A stretch of 64,000 nucleotides of DNA from G020354785 sp964521285 (GTDB lineage: Bacteria; Bacteroidota; Bacteroidia; Bacteroidales; UBA10428). Positions within the stretch are counted from its first letter, which is position 1, and every line of letters begins with the position of its first letter. The notes beneath the pieces are model-generated. The model was not told the DNA's origin and ran no database searches. It saw only the letters and a list, made by a program, of their open reading frames with translations. Positions 54,316 through 63,941 of this stretch are shown one piece after another. The DNA lies in the NCBI GenBank assembly GCA_964521285.1, contig CAZFQS010000009.1:1-64000 (forward strand), read 5' to 3'. The translations under genes were made by a program, and so were the position numbers.

Positions 54316-55042
54316 GAAGCTGAGGGTTTTTAAAAAGGAATTGAAGAATAGCAGTGAATTACGAGATGTGGTTATTCTTCATAAAGAGATAAATGATTGT
54401 ATTGATGAAAACGAGATCATTAAGTTTAAAAACAAATTGAACAAAATATATTACCACTTTAGAAGGACAGAAAACGAGGATGCAAAGGAATTAATGCTGG
54501 ATTCTACACCGGTGAAAAAAGGACTTACCCCTCAAAAACGGATAGTGATCATTGCAGCAAGCTTTACCCTTATTATAATAATAGGCTTACTTTTTTACAA
54601 ATCAGTGAATAAAGTATATTCTAATAATGAACTGTTCAGTATGTACTATAAACCATATGAACCGGATATTATTATCAGATCTGATATTGATAAATTCAGG
54701 GATCTGGAGAATGCTATTCTGCTTTATGACAAAGGTAACTATAATACTGCTTTTGATAAATTTATTAGTATAATTATGCAGGATAATAACAACTATCTGG
54801 CACAATTTTACCTGGGCCTTACCTGTATGGAATTAAATAAATTTGATACAGCTATAGAGCAATTTACAAGTATTTCAGAAAACTGGGAAAGCCCTTTCAG
54901 GTATCACCTGGAATGGTATCTGGCTTTATGCTACTTAAAGAACAATAACAAGGAAGAGGCTAAAGCACTACTGATTCAAATAAAATCCACAAACAGATAT
55001 TATAAAACAGAGGCTGAAGAAATATTAGATAAACTGAGTTAA
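54251..55042 (+). CDS. Membrane-anchored TPR protein, possible anti-sigma factor
   Basis: 263 residues. The first 45 (LIEKYLAGTLKGEKLRVFKKEL, HKEINDCIDE) look like the cytoplasmic part of Bacteroidota anti-sigma proteins. One membrane helix (IVIIAASFTLIIIIGLLFY, about residues 97-116) follows. TPR-type repeats fill the outer part (ENAILLYDKGNYNTAFDKF; YLAQFYLGLTCMELNKFDTA). The start may be 54251 or ATG 54263. The overlap with the sigma gene supports a sigma/anti-sigma pair. The role is inferred. Confidence 0.7.
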   Translation: MNSKMRSTILIEKYLAGTLKGEKLRVFKKELKNSSELRDVVILHKEINDCIDENEIIKFKNKLNKIYYHFRRTENEDAKELMLDSTPVKKGLTPQKRIVIIAASFTLIIIIGLLFYKSVNKVYSNNELFSMYYKPYEPDIIIRSDIDKFRDLENAILLYDKGNYNTAFDKFISIIMQDNNNYLAQFYLGLTCMELNKFDTAIEQFTSISENWESPFRYHLEWYLALCYLKNNNKEEAKALLIQIKSTNRYYKTEAEEILDKLS

Positions 55043-55055
55043 ATATTCTAATCCT

Positions 55056-58000
55056 CTAATAAGTTTTTCTGAAATCCCGGATTTTATATTTTTTTAAATA
55101 ATAAATAAATATTGTTAACAAAAGCAGCACTGCTATTAAGAAATATTTGGTATTACTGCCTTTTGGAGGTAATGGACAGGTATCTCCAAATATTATATAG
55201 CCTGCCCAGTAATATGGATGAGCTTTTACGGGATCCGCATCTTTTAAATAATCAATCTTTGCATAATGCAATGCTTTTTCTTTTGGATACCCTTTTGAAA
55301 GGTAATAATAAAAGTTTTTCATAAGTTTTACGCTTGCTTTATCAGCAACTGCCCATTGAGTTAGTAATAAACCTGAACATCCAGAAAATACAAAACCTCT
55401 GGCAAGGCTTAATAATCCTTCACCTCTCTCCATTCTTCCATATCCTGTATTGCATCCGCTTAATACAACCAGATTTGCTTTTAATTTAATACCATATAAT
55501 TCAAATGTATGTAATAAGCCATCTTCTTTTTTATCTTGTCCTGGAGTGAAAACCATTTTTGAAAACATTGGATTTTTATCATCAATTATTGTATGCATTG
55601 CCAGGTGGATAATATTAAAGTTAACAGCAGATTTTTTAAAATTTTCCTCTAAGGCCTGGCCGTTGATATATATTTTGCTTTTATAGAATTTGGAAATAAA
55701 ATTTACTTCTTCTTTAGTTCCGATAAGAGGATTCAAGTTGTATAGGTTATTAGTTGCCGAATCATAATTGTGCTTCCCGGCATAACTACCATCGCCGTAC
55801 TTTGGCACAAAAGCAATCAGTTTATTCCCATTGTGTTTGTGTTCCTTCTGATTCATCAACAATGAAGCAGAGTAAGCGTAACTCACAGGGTATTCGTTTA
55901 ATAAATATGGTAATTCCCCAAAATCAGCAATAGCGGATTTAAAGGTATTCTTAGTTATTAAAACTTCAAAAGGGATCAGATTGAGAACTTCATCAGGTAC
56001 AATTATCAGACTTTTGTTTTCAATCTGACCTGTAACTGGCTGTATTAAAATATTATATAAGTCAAATGCTATCTTAACAAAGTCGTTATAATCCTGAATA
56101 TTATAATTTCCATACTTGTTCTCTGACAAAAGTCTTCTGATTTTAACAATATTTTCTGAAAAACTATTATCAATATCCTGCATGTACACAATAACAGTAT
56201 CACTTGTAATAAGAAAAGTATATAGTTTTTTGTTTGTTAAAGTATATTCCAGTAATGCCTGGTTGTTCTCAATTGATGATTGAACCAGTTCGATTGGAAC
56301 CGCATTCAGGTTGTATTTCAAATTGTAGTATCTGGGAAACTGGATTTCAAATAACCTTACTAATTCCTCTTCTTTCCTTGTTAATTCAAATAACCTGGAT
56401 TTAATCGCATCAAGCTGGTAAGGTGATGTATATTCTGGTCCACTCAAATTTATCTGAAAGTTCAAACCTGCTATTTCATTTTTAATATTCTGTTCATAAT
56501 AAATTAGTGAATCGGGAATATCTGCAAATTGTTTAGCTTTTTCTTCATTGATGTATGTTAATAGTATAAGGAATTTACCTTTTTCCGAAAAGTCAAAGGC
56601 TTCTTTAAGGTATTTATAATCATTTGTCAGTTTATAAATCTCCAGTGCTGCTTCCATACTATTGTTAAGGGTAATTTTTTGTGATTTTGAGAATCTAAGT
56701 TTTGTATTTTCATTGGTAAATGTGGTTATTACTTTTTCCTGCAATCTGGAAGCCAGTTTATAACATTCAAAGCCAGCCTCAAAATCCTTTAAATTGTTTG
56801 TTACTTTGGAATAATATTTATTCATGACATACGCTTTTCTTTTTAAAGTTGACAGTAATTGCATTCTGTCCCTTGCATCCTCAATATCAGGGTTTTTGTA
56901 AATATTTGTATTATTAAAAGTATTTGTTGCAGATATTAAACCCTTCTGCAGGGTATCCAAGGATCTTTGAAATTCACCCTGTCTGTAATAATATCTTCCC
57001 AGATATCTTAATATAATTGATACCTCCCGGCTTCTGTAATTACCATTGTTTATGGCAGAATTATATGAAAGCATTAAATACTCTGCTTCCCTGTCATTTT
57101 CCTGTGTGTCCCTGTATAAAAGACTTTTTAGTATATAAATATAAAACAGGGCCGGGTGATTTATACCCGATTCACGTATTGTCAAACTCTCGGCTAAATT
57201 GAAATAATACAAAGCATTTTTAAAATCTTTTAAAACAGAATAGCTGTTTCCAAGGGAGATATATGTGTAAACAGGTGAGATCCCTGTATTCTTTATTTCC
57301 TTTAGACTTTGCAGGTTGTATTCAATAGAACTGGTATAATCATTTTTATAATAGTATAATTCCCCGAGTTTCCTATAATTTAAAAAAACATAATCATGTA
57401 AAATGACTGACATTTCTGCCATTTTTAAGGATTTTTCAAAAAAGACTAAGGCTTTATCAAGCTTTTGAAGATATAATAGTATTCTGCCATGATAATAATA
57501 AATAATACAGTATTTATAGTGAGTTGGATTATAATTGGTGGAAAGTATATTCTCTGCTATATTTAAATATTTCAATGCCTTATCAAATTTATAAAACTTG
57601 CTGTAGTATAGGGTGCATGCTATATATATATCAAATAGTTTTTTATCCTCGGGGTATTTAAGAGAATCAATTAAAGATATACATCTGTTAAAATATTCTT
57701 TAGATTCGTATAATTTATCTTCATATGTATATAAATCAACAATACGACCCAGAACATAAATGAGCTCATTATTGTTTTTGTAATATTTCCGGCAGGTTTC
57801 CAGTGAAATCAAATAATAATTTAAGGCTTTTATAAAATTATCTTTTCTTGAATTTGCATATCCCAGTTCATTATATATTTGAATTAATAAACTATAATTT
57901 GTACTATCTTCCTTTTTTATTTCATCATGTAATCTCTCAAATAATGTTACAGCTTCTTTATAATAACCTGCTAAATTCAGAAACCGGCCCTTTAACATAT

Positions 58001-58256
58001 AATAATCAGAGTAATACCTGTGATTATCTTCTAAAATACTTCTGTAATTATTATAGGTCCTGTTAAGTAATAATTCCACACTGTCAGTTTCACCCTTATC
58101 TAATAATATTCTTCCTTTATTAATCAGGTCAGCAAGATTATTTTCCTGTGATGCTTTTATATCTTCCTTTTTAATCACATTATTTGAAGGTGGATTTGAG
58201 ATAATATTTATATTACAGATTATTAAAAGACAAACAGATGTGAAAAATGGTTTCAT
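55056..58256 (-). CDS. Secreted, membrane-anchored TPR-CHAT protease-like protein
   Basis: 1066 residues. A signal peptide (MKPFFTSVCLLIICNINIIS) is followed by about ten TPR-type helical repeats to roughly residue 480. A coiled linker comes next, then a C-terminal CHAT (caspase HetF-associated with TPRs) domain. The likely catalytic dyad is His888 in HLAMHT and Cys935 in LSGCNTG. GLLLTQWAVADKAS and HPYYWAGYIIFGD complete the CHAT core. A last membrane helix (YFLIAVLLLLTIFIYYL) is present near the C-terminus. It converges with the sigma/TPR pair, 13 bases apart. Its substrate is unknown. Confidence 0.85.
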   Translation of the reverse strand: MKPFFTSVCLLIICNINIISNPPSNNVIKKEDIKASQENNLADLINKGRILLDKGETDSVELLLNRTYNNYRSILEDNHRYYSDYYMLKGRFLNLAGYYKEAVTLFERLHDEIKKEDSTNYSLLIQIYNELGYANSRKDNFIKALNYYLISLETCRKYYKNNNELIYVLGRIVDLYTYEDKLYESKEYFNRCISLIDSLKYPEDKKLFDIYIACTLYYSKFYKFDKALKYLNIAENILSTNYNPTHYKYCIIYYYHGRILLYLQKLDKALVFFEKSLKMAEMSVILHDYVFLNYRKLGELYYYKNDYTSSIEYNLQSLKEIKNTGISPVYTYISLGNSYSVLKDFKNALYYFNLAESLTIRESGINHPALFYIYILKSLLYRDTQENDREAEYLMLSYNSAINNGNYRSREVSIILRYLGRYYYRQGEFQRSLDTLQKGLISATNTFNNTNIYKNPDIEDARDRMQLLSTLKRKAYVMNKYYSKVTNNLKDFEAGFECYKLASRLQEKVITTFTNENTKLRFSKSQKITLNNSMEAALEIYKLTNDYKYLKEAFDFSEKGKFLILLTYINEEKAKQFADIPDSLIYYEQNIKNEIAGLNFQINLSGPEYTSPYQLDAIKSRLFELTRKEEELVRLFEIQFPRYYNLKYNLNAVPIELVQSSIENNQALLEYTLTNKKLYTFLITSDTVIVYMQDIDNSFSENIVKIRRLLSENKYGNYNIQDYNDFVKIAFDLYNILIQPVTGQIENKSLIIVPDEVLNLIPFEVLITKNTFKSAIADFGELPYLLNEYPVSYAYSASLLMNQKEHKHNGNKLIAFVPKYGDGSYAGKHNYDSATNNLYNLNPLIGTKEEVNFISKFYKSKIYINGQALEENFKKSAVNFNIIHLAMHTIIDDKNPMFSKMVFTPGQDKKEDGLLHTFELYGIKLKANLVVLSGCNTGYGRMERGEGLLSLARGFVFSGCSGLLLTQWAVADKASVKLMKNFYYYLSKGYPKEKALHYAKIDYLKDADPVKAHPYYWAGYIIFGDTCPLPPKGSNTKYFLIAVLLLLTIFIYYLKKYKIRDFRKTY

Positions 58257-58406
58257 ATTGATTCCTATTATAATCTGAATATTTTATACAAAAATATTAT
58301 TTAAATGAATAATTAATATTAATAAAGGAATTCTTAATTTTAATGAAATTATAGCGGATACCGAAAAGCTTATAGAGTAGGTATTAAATTATTAAAGTTA
58401 TTTGTT

Positions 58407-58493
58407 ATGAAAAACACCTATGATGAACCAGTTAGGTTATTAATCAATGATGAGGATGATGATGAAGGTCGTCCACTGCCAGATCCTCCATAA
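58407..58493 (+). CDS. Candidate 28-residue acidic peptide, proline-ended
   Basis: ATG at 58407 and TAA at 58491-58493 enclose a peptide that begins MKNTYDEPVRLLIN, has the acidic run DEDDDEGR, and ends PLPDPP. It lies in the 429-base gap between the TPR-CHAT gene and rluD, starting 150 bases from the CHAT start and divergent from it. No consensus promoter was found. It might be a peptide partner or substrate of the CHAT protein, or a chance ORF. The rest of the gap is AT-rich with nothing recognisable. Confidence 0.3.
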   Translation: MKNTYDEPVRLLINDEDDDEGRPLPDPP

Positions 58494-58685
58494 CTCTGGT
58501 TTCAATAAAAATCACTTGCACTATTCAAAAGAGCTGTATCAGAGTATAATTTAAGATGTCAGGGGCATATATAAATTAAACAGATAATCTATAATCTTTT
58601 ATATAAAGCCGTTTAACCAATAATAATCCTGTCAGAATGATATATACTTTTTATACTTTGGTGCAGCTTTTTTATTTAATAAGTT

Positions 58686-59720
58686 TTATTCAGTTAACGA
58701 ATTCCTGCCTGCAATATAAATTCTCCATTTATCAATTACAGCCTGCATATCATCAGGTAATTGAGAATCAAAAAACATATGCTTCCCTGATGCAGGATGT
58801 TCAAATCCCAGTGATTTTGCATGTAATGCTTGTCTTGGTAATATTTTAAAACAGTTTTGTACAAACTGTTTATATTTTGAAAAGGTTGTCCCCTTTAATA
58901 TTTTATTGCCGCCATAGCGTTCATCATTAAACACAGGATGTTTGATATACTCCATATGTACTCTTATCTGGTGAGTTCTTCCCGTTTTCAGTTTACATTC
59001 AATAAGATTCACATATCCCAGTTTTTCAATTACTTTATAATAAGTGACAGCATTTTTACCGTATTCTTCATCGCCAGTTACCTGCATTTTCATTCTGTCG
59101 CGCTTGCTTCTTCCTATGTAGCCAGATATTTCCCCTTCATCACGTTCCAGATTACCCCAAACCAAAGCCTGGTATGTTCTTTCAACAGTATGATCAAAGA
59201 ACTGTTTTGCCAGTCTGTTTAAAGCAATTTCTGTTTTGGCAATTACAATTATTCCTGAGGTGTCTTTATCAATTCTATGAACAAGTCCGGGCCTTATTTC
59301 CCCGGATTTAAATAATGGCAAATCCTTCAAGTGATAACTTAAAGCATTAACAAGTGTCCCTGTATAATTCCCATGTCCCGGATGTACAACCATTCCGGGG
59401 GCTTTATTAACAACTATAATTTCTTCATCTTCATAGACTATGTGAATAGGAATGTCCTCGGGAATAATTTCAACTTCCCGGGGAGGATGAGGGAGAACAA
59501 TAGATATTATATTATCTGGTTTTACTTTATAACTGGGCTTAACAGGTTCATTATTTACAAGTATATTGCCTGCCCTGGCTGCATTCCGGATCCTGGTCCT
59601 GGAAATATTTTCTAGTTTGTTGTATAAATATTTATCAATACGCAATAAACCCTGCCCTTTGTCTACATTAAACCTGTAATGCTCGAATAATTCATTTTGC
59701 TCAATAGGTTCCGCCTGCAT
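58686..59720 (-). CDS. rluD: RluA-family 23S rRNA pseudouridine synthase (RluD-like)
   Basis: 344 residues. An N-terminal S4 RNA-binding domain (RIDKYLYNKLENISRTRIRN) precedes the catalytic domain with Asp in HRIDKDTSGIIVIAKTE and RTHQIRVHMEYIKHPV. It would modify 23S rRNA helix 69 if a true RluD. It lies 15 bases after the T9SS cargo gene, and PASTA-rluD neighbourhoods are common in Bacteroidota. Confidence 0.93.
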   Translation of the reverse strand: MQAEPIEQNELFEHYRFNVDKGQGLLRIDKYLYNKLENISRTRIRNAARAGNILVNNEPVKPSYKVKPDNIISIVLPHPPREVEIIPEDIPIHIVYEDEEIIVVNKAPGMVVHPGHGNYTGTLVNALSYHLKDLPLFKSGEIRPGLVHRIDKDTSGIIVIAKTEIALNRLAKQFFDHTVERTYQALVWGNLERDEGEISGYIGRSKRDRMKMQVTGDEEYGKNAVTYYKVIEKLGYVNLIECKLKTGRTHQIRVHMEYIKHPVFNDERYGGNKILKGTTFSKYKQFVQNCFKILPRQALHAKSLGFEHPASGKHMFFDSQLPDDMQAVIDKWRIYIAGRNSLTE

Positions 59721-59735
59721 TTTGGGTTTATTGTA

Positions 59736-61673
59736 TTAACGCTGTATTATAAATTTCCTGTTTATTGGCTTAAAGTCCGGTCCTGACACCCTCAGGATAT
59801 ATAATCCGGGCATAAAACTGGATATATTAATAACCGGAGTAATTTCGCCTGATGAATAAACCAGTTCTCCGAATAAATCATATATACTAACCGAAAGGGG
59901 ATAGTCATTAAATAATAAAGGATATTGAATATTGATATATTCACTGGCCGGATTAGGATAAAGACTTAAGAGTTCTTCATAGTTTTTACTGATGCCTTTT
60001 ATTGAGGAGGTTAATTGCTTAGTCCCAAATAAAAGTCTAATCATCAGCGAACCTTCAATATAATGGCTATTATGAAAAGATTTCCAGTTTCCTGTTAAGT
60101 TTGTCAGTATATTTTTTTTATTTGCATTATTTATATCATAGCCTAAATTCAGAAACTCTTCCGTAGTTTGCTGCCAGCCAACAAAAATAGTATCCGAGAC
60201 AATCAATAAAGTATCAAGGGAGTACCTGGTAAACTGATTTAATCCTTTGGTAGAATCAGGATATTGAACAGGACTTTGCTCTAAATTTTCCGGATAAATT
60301 AATTTTCCCGGTAATCCCTTATCGTTATCCCATATACAAATTTTAAAGGGTTTTGTGGCATTATAATTATTCCTTGTTTTATTGAAATAAAAATCAATTG
60401 CTCTTAAGGTATCGGTTCTGTAAAGTTTAAATCTGTACGCCAGAAGTGCGCCCCTTGAAGACTCTCCTGAAATGCCAAAACCATATTCGGCAGTACCGTC
60501 GTCATAAGCATAATAGTCCAGGAATTTTTCAATTCTTTTAACTGTATCATTCCCTTTGTAGTGTTCTGTATTTCTAAAATAGGCAGCAATTTCAAATAAA
60601 CCGATGTCTGCCTCGGTTTGTTGATAATAGGGTTTGAATCTGTCTCCACGGTCAATAACTGAGTTATTAAGAAATTGTTCTGTTATCCCATTATTTGGGT
60701 ATGGTTCAATAAAATATGAATTTTCATTCAGGTCCTTGACATAGTACTGCCTGGTAACTGTTGTTGAATCATTGGGCGGAGTCAGTCGTTCATAAGCGTT
60801 TCTTATATAGATTGGTATCGTATCTAAACGTTCATCGGTTATAACGTTGTCAATATGTGACCAAGGCACTGATTCATAGTATCTTAAGGTTGATCTCAAC
60901 GGCTCAATAAATGAAATGTCATTTATGCTGGCATGTTCCTGGAATGAGCGATTATCAAGCTGTATATAATCCAGGTGCCATTGATCTGCATTACTTAATG
61001 CACCTCTACCCTGTGTAACCTCATTATCAGATATACTTGTATAATTTCTGAACCTAAACTTAAAACCATTTTGAAAAAGACTATCATTTATTGATATTAT
61101 AACCTGTATAAAAGTATCAGTTGGCCATGTTTCTGCTTTCCAGACAGATCCTGTCCATGCAGTATCTTCCTGAGAAAAGAATTCAAGCAGCAGACTATCT
61201 TTTTCTTCCGGTTTCTCACCTTTTCCTCCGGACTGATACCAGAAACTAAATGTTACCGGTTGGGCGGAACCTTTAAATTCTGATAAATCTATGGGACATG
61301 AAGTTAATGTATCAGAAGGAGTGATATCATTATCAGTTGCATAGATGTTACCTTCATCATCAATAGCATCCAGTGTTGCTACACCTATGGATAACGGTTC
61401 AATCGGATATGATGAATTTATAAATGCGTACCTGTCTTCCCATAAATCATCATCAGGGAAAACGGATGATGTTGAAAAATCGTCAAAAAAAGGAAGTTTT
61501 AAAGGTTCTGTGCCCTGAGTGCTTTTCTTTCTGTATTTGGATTCCCTGAGCTTGTTCTTTATTACCCTGTTTTCTGTTAAGCCAATAACTTCCTGGTTAT
61601 AACCCCTAAAACAGTAAAAAGTTATTAAAGTAAATAAAAAGCCAATTTTCAGAAATTTAATCATACCAGTCAT
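59736..61673 (-). CDS. T9SS type A sorting-domain secreted protein
   Basis: 645 residues with an N-terminal signal peptide (FLKIGFLFTLITFYCFRGYNQ) and a large beta-rich body that I do not assign to a catalytic family. A C-terminal type IX secretion sorting domain follows (LLSLYPNPASEYINIQYP ... PGLYILRVSGPDF ... RKFIIQR). It is probably exported to the cell surface. The start could be 61664 (MIKFLK). It overlaps the PASTA gene by 17 bases. Confidence 0.87.
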   Translation of the reverse strand: MTGMIKFLKIGFLFTLITFYCFRGYNQEVIGLTENRVIKNKLRESKYRKKSTQGTEPLKLPFFDDFSTSSVFPDDDLWEDRYAFINSSYPIEPLSIGVATLDAIDDEGNIYATDNDITPSDTLTSCPIDLSEFKGSAQPVTFSFWYQSGGKGEKPEEKDSLLLEFFSQEDTAWTGSVWKAETWPTDTFIQVIISINDSLFQNGFKFRFRNYTSISDNEVTQGRGALSNADQWHLDYIQLDNRSFQEHASINDISFIEPLRSTLRYYESVPWSHIDNVITDERLDTIPIYIRNAYERLTPPNDSTTVTRQYYVKDLNENSYFIEPYPNNGITEQFLNNSVIDRGDRFKPYYQQTEADIGLFEIAAYFRNTEHYKGNDTVKRIEKFLDYYAYDDGTAEYGFGISGESSRGALLAYRFKLYRTDTLRAIDFYFNKTRNNYNATKPFKICIWDNDKGLPGKLIYPENLEQSPVQYPDSTKGLNQFTRYSLDTLLIVSDTIFVGWQQTTEEFLNLGYDINNANKKNILTNLTGNWKSFHNSHYIEGSLMIRLLFGTKQLTSSIKGISKNYEELLSLYPNPASEYINIQYPLLFNDYPLSVSIYDLFGELVYSSGEITPVINISSFMPGLYILRVSGPDFKPINRKFIIQR

Positions 61674-62493
61674 TATCTAATGTATCCGTCAGTTCAAATA
61701 ACTCAATTTTACTGGAATCAATGGTTAACCATATATCTATTGAAGAACCTAACGGGATTAACTGACTTTTATTATGTCCGGGAATTTGTTTAAATATTCT
61801 GGCGTTAACAGAATCTTCATAATATATTACTGAAGAATCATAGGTTGGTTTACCGATTTTAAGAACAATACCTGACAGGATACTTTGGGCCTCTGTTAGT
61901 GTATATCCTATTATTGAAGGCACGACCGTTTTTTCATTGCTTAATCCTTTTCCTATTACCAGGTCTATTTTGGAATTTTTTATAATTGTGTCTCCTTCTT
62001 CTATTGTTCTTCCCTGATATTTTTGCTCTAATACTTCATTTATTGCCAGGTCCGGCTCATAAATCATTTCACCTACCCTGAGCCCGCAGGATATTAATTT
62101 GGATAAGGCCTGTCTTAATGTTAAATTAACCAAATCCGGCATTAAAATTTTCTCCGGACTAACAGAATTCATTGTCAGAAAAATCTTCCTGTTTTTTTTA
62201 ACCTTAAAACCGGGGTCGGGATGTTGATCTACTACAGTGCCCCTTTCAAATTCATTAAGGTACACTGAGTCAAACAATACATACCGCAGTTTTTTTTGAG
62301 TCGTGACATTTTGAACTTCCTCGAGTGCTAATCCTGTAAAATCTGGTACTGAAAATGCTTCATTATGTCGTGTATAAATTTTTAACCATTTAAAAATTAA
62401 CAGCAGAATTATTATACAAAAAATGAATGCCAGGATTATGTTTTTTAACAACAGATTTTTTGTAACGTACTTATAAATATTATTAATCTTCAT
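61657..62493 (-). CDS. PASTA-domain membrane protein
   Basis: 278 residues. One N-terminal membrane helix (IILAFIFCIIILLLIFKWL) is followed by three PASTA repeats outside the membrane (VPDFTGLALEEVQNV; MPDLVNLTLRQALSKLISC; VPSIIGYTLTEAQSIL). There is no kinase domain, unlike Firmicutes PknB-type proteins. The family is probably linked to the cell wall, but this is inference. It overlaps the T9SS gene, so the two are likely coupled. Confidence 0.88.
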   Translation of the reverse strand: MKINNIYKYVTKNLLLKNIILAFIFCIIILLLIFKWLKIYTRHNEAFSVPDFTGLALEEVQNVTTQKKLRYVLFDSVYLNEFERGTVVDQHPDPGFKVKKNRKIFLTMNSVSPEKILMPDLVNLTLRQALSKLISCGLRVGEMIYEPDLAINEVLEQKYQGRTIEEGDTIIKNSKIDLVIGKGLSNEKTVVPSIIGYTLTEAQSILSGIVLKIGKPTYDSSVIYYEDSVNARIFKQIPGHNKSQLIPLGSSIDIWLTIDSSKIELFELTDTLDNDWYD

Positions 62494-62717
62494 AGAGAAT
62501 GCCAGATGCGAGAATTAAAAATTTATGAAATTACTCGCAAAAATAAGATTATATTGTATTTTTTACATTATAAATGCTATAGATTTAGAAAAATCTGCAA
62601 TATAAAATGATTATTCATTACTTCTGACAGTTATACTTAAGTCCGTTTAAAATATTAATATAAACGGTAAACTTAACTACAGAAATAATTTATCAAAAAG
62701 AGGATATAGACTTAATA

Positions 62718-63737
62718 TTATTTGTGCCTTAATATATGGCAAACGCGGCCCCCGTTTTTTTCGAAGTAATCCTGGTGGTATTCTTCTGCCGGGTAAAAAA
62801 TTGTTGCCGGTACAATCTCTGTAACTGCTTTATCTTTGAATACACCTGATTTATCAAATTTTTCCTTTGATTTTTGTGCTGCAATTTTTTGTTCTTCGCC
62901 GTGATAAAAAATCGCAGAACGGTACTGGCTACCGAAATCGGCACCCTGACTGTTTTTTGTGGTCGGATTATGCAACCGCCAGAAATAATCCAACAATTCT
63001 TCATAACTTATTACATTGGGATCGTACTTTACTTGTACTGCCTCAGCATGGCCTGTTTTCTCAGAGCTTACCATCTTATATGTCGGATTTTCAGTTTTTC
63101 CTCCTGTGTAACCGACAGTTGTTTCAACTACTCCATCCACCTTTTTAAGAATGTCTTCAACACCCCAGAAACAACCTGCTGCAAAGGTTGCAGTATCCAA
63201 ATCAGTTTTCATATTCTTTTGTTTATTTTCTTCTTTAAATAATTCCAGGTATTCTCCATACCCTTCTTTCTCAAGATCTTCAACAGGTATGAACTTCAAT
63301 GAAGCAGAATTGATGCAATACCTCAAACCAGTTGGTCCGGGCCCGTCATTAAAAACATGTCCGAGATGTGAATCACTGTTTTTAGTCCTGACCTCTGTTC
63401 TTTTCATCCCATGACTGAAATCCAGTTTCTTTACCATGGTTTCTTCTTCTAGCGGACCTGTAAAACATGGCCAGCCGGTCCCTGAATCAAACTTGTCCAA
63501 TGAGCTGAATAACGGTTCTCCGGACACAATATCTACATAAATACCCTTTTCTTTATTATTCCAGTATTCATTCTGAAAAGGAGGTTCTGTGCCTTTTTCC
63601 TGTGTAACTTCATACTGCAATGGGGTTAATATTTTCTTTAAATCTTCCTTATTCACTTCTTTCTTATTTTGATTAAAACAGGATGTAGTAATAATTAAAT
63701 TTACTATAATTAATAAGATAATATTCTTGTTGTTCAT
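62718..63737 (-). CDS. msrBA: Lipoprotein methionine sulfoxide reductase B-A fusion
   Basis: 339 residues. A lipoprotein signal (LLIIVNLIITTSC, lipid Cys about residue 20) places it in the envelope. MsrB comes first, with GTGWPCFTGPL and active Cys in GLRYCINSASL. MsrA follows with active Cys in AAGCFWGVEDIL. The MsrB zinc CxxC pairs are absent. It would repair both sulfoxide forms of methionine in envelope proteins. The 224 bases before it on the minus strand side (62,494-62,717) hold only AT-rich sequence and weak inverted repeats. Confidence 0.95.
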   Translation of the reverse strand: MNNKNIILLIIVNLIITTSCFNQNKKEVNKEDLKKILTPLQYEVTQEKGTEPPFQNEYWNNKEKGIYVDIVSGEPLFSSLDKFDSGTGWPCFTGPLEEETMVKKLDFSHGMKRTEVRTKNSDSHLGHVFNDGPGPTGLRYCINSASLKFIPVEDLEKEGYGEYLELFKEENKQKNMKTDLDTATFAAGCFWGVEDILKKVDGVVETTVGYTGGKTENPTYKMVSSEKTGHAEAVQVKYDPNVISYEELLDYFWRLHNPTTKNSQGADFGSQYRSAIFYHGEEQKIAAQKSKEKFDKSGVFKDKAVTEIVPATIFYPAEEYHQDYFEKNGGRVCHILRHK

Positions 63738-63804
63738 GAGTCATTTTTTTAAGAATGATTTTATCATATAACAATCGAAACAATAAAATGTTATAATAAT
63801 TGAA

Positions 63805-63921
63805 ATGCTCATTAATAAAAAATGTAAGCCATGTGAAGGAGAGTTATGGACACATGCTATTAACGGCTTATCTGAAAATGACTTTATTCTTGCAGCAAAG
63901 ATTGATAATATTTTAAAGTAA
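63805..63921 (+). pseudogene. Internally deleted 4a-hydroxytetrahydrobiopterin dehydratase (PCD) gene
   Basis: A 38-residue ORF begins MLINKKCKPCEGE, like the N-terminus of Bacteroidota PCD. It then jumps in frame to LWTHAINGLSENDFILAAKI followed by DNILK, which matches the PCD C-terminus. Normal PCDs have about 100 residues, so about 65 in the middle, including the catalytic [EDKH]xxxH[HF] motif, are missing. It may be a pseudogene or a retained mini-protein. An assembly collapse is possible but would have to preserve frame. Confidence 0.75.
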
Positions 63922-63941
63922 ATTTGCAGAAAAAATGTAAA

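Noticed and set aside
62643..62667. CCGTTTA/TAAACGG repeat upstream of the PASTA gene as terminator of msrBA
   Set aside because: It lies after the msrBA stop on the minus strand but lacks a T-run, and the loop is long.
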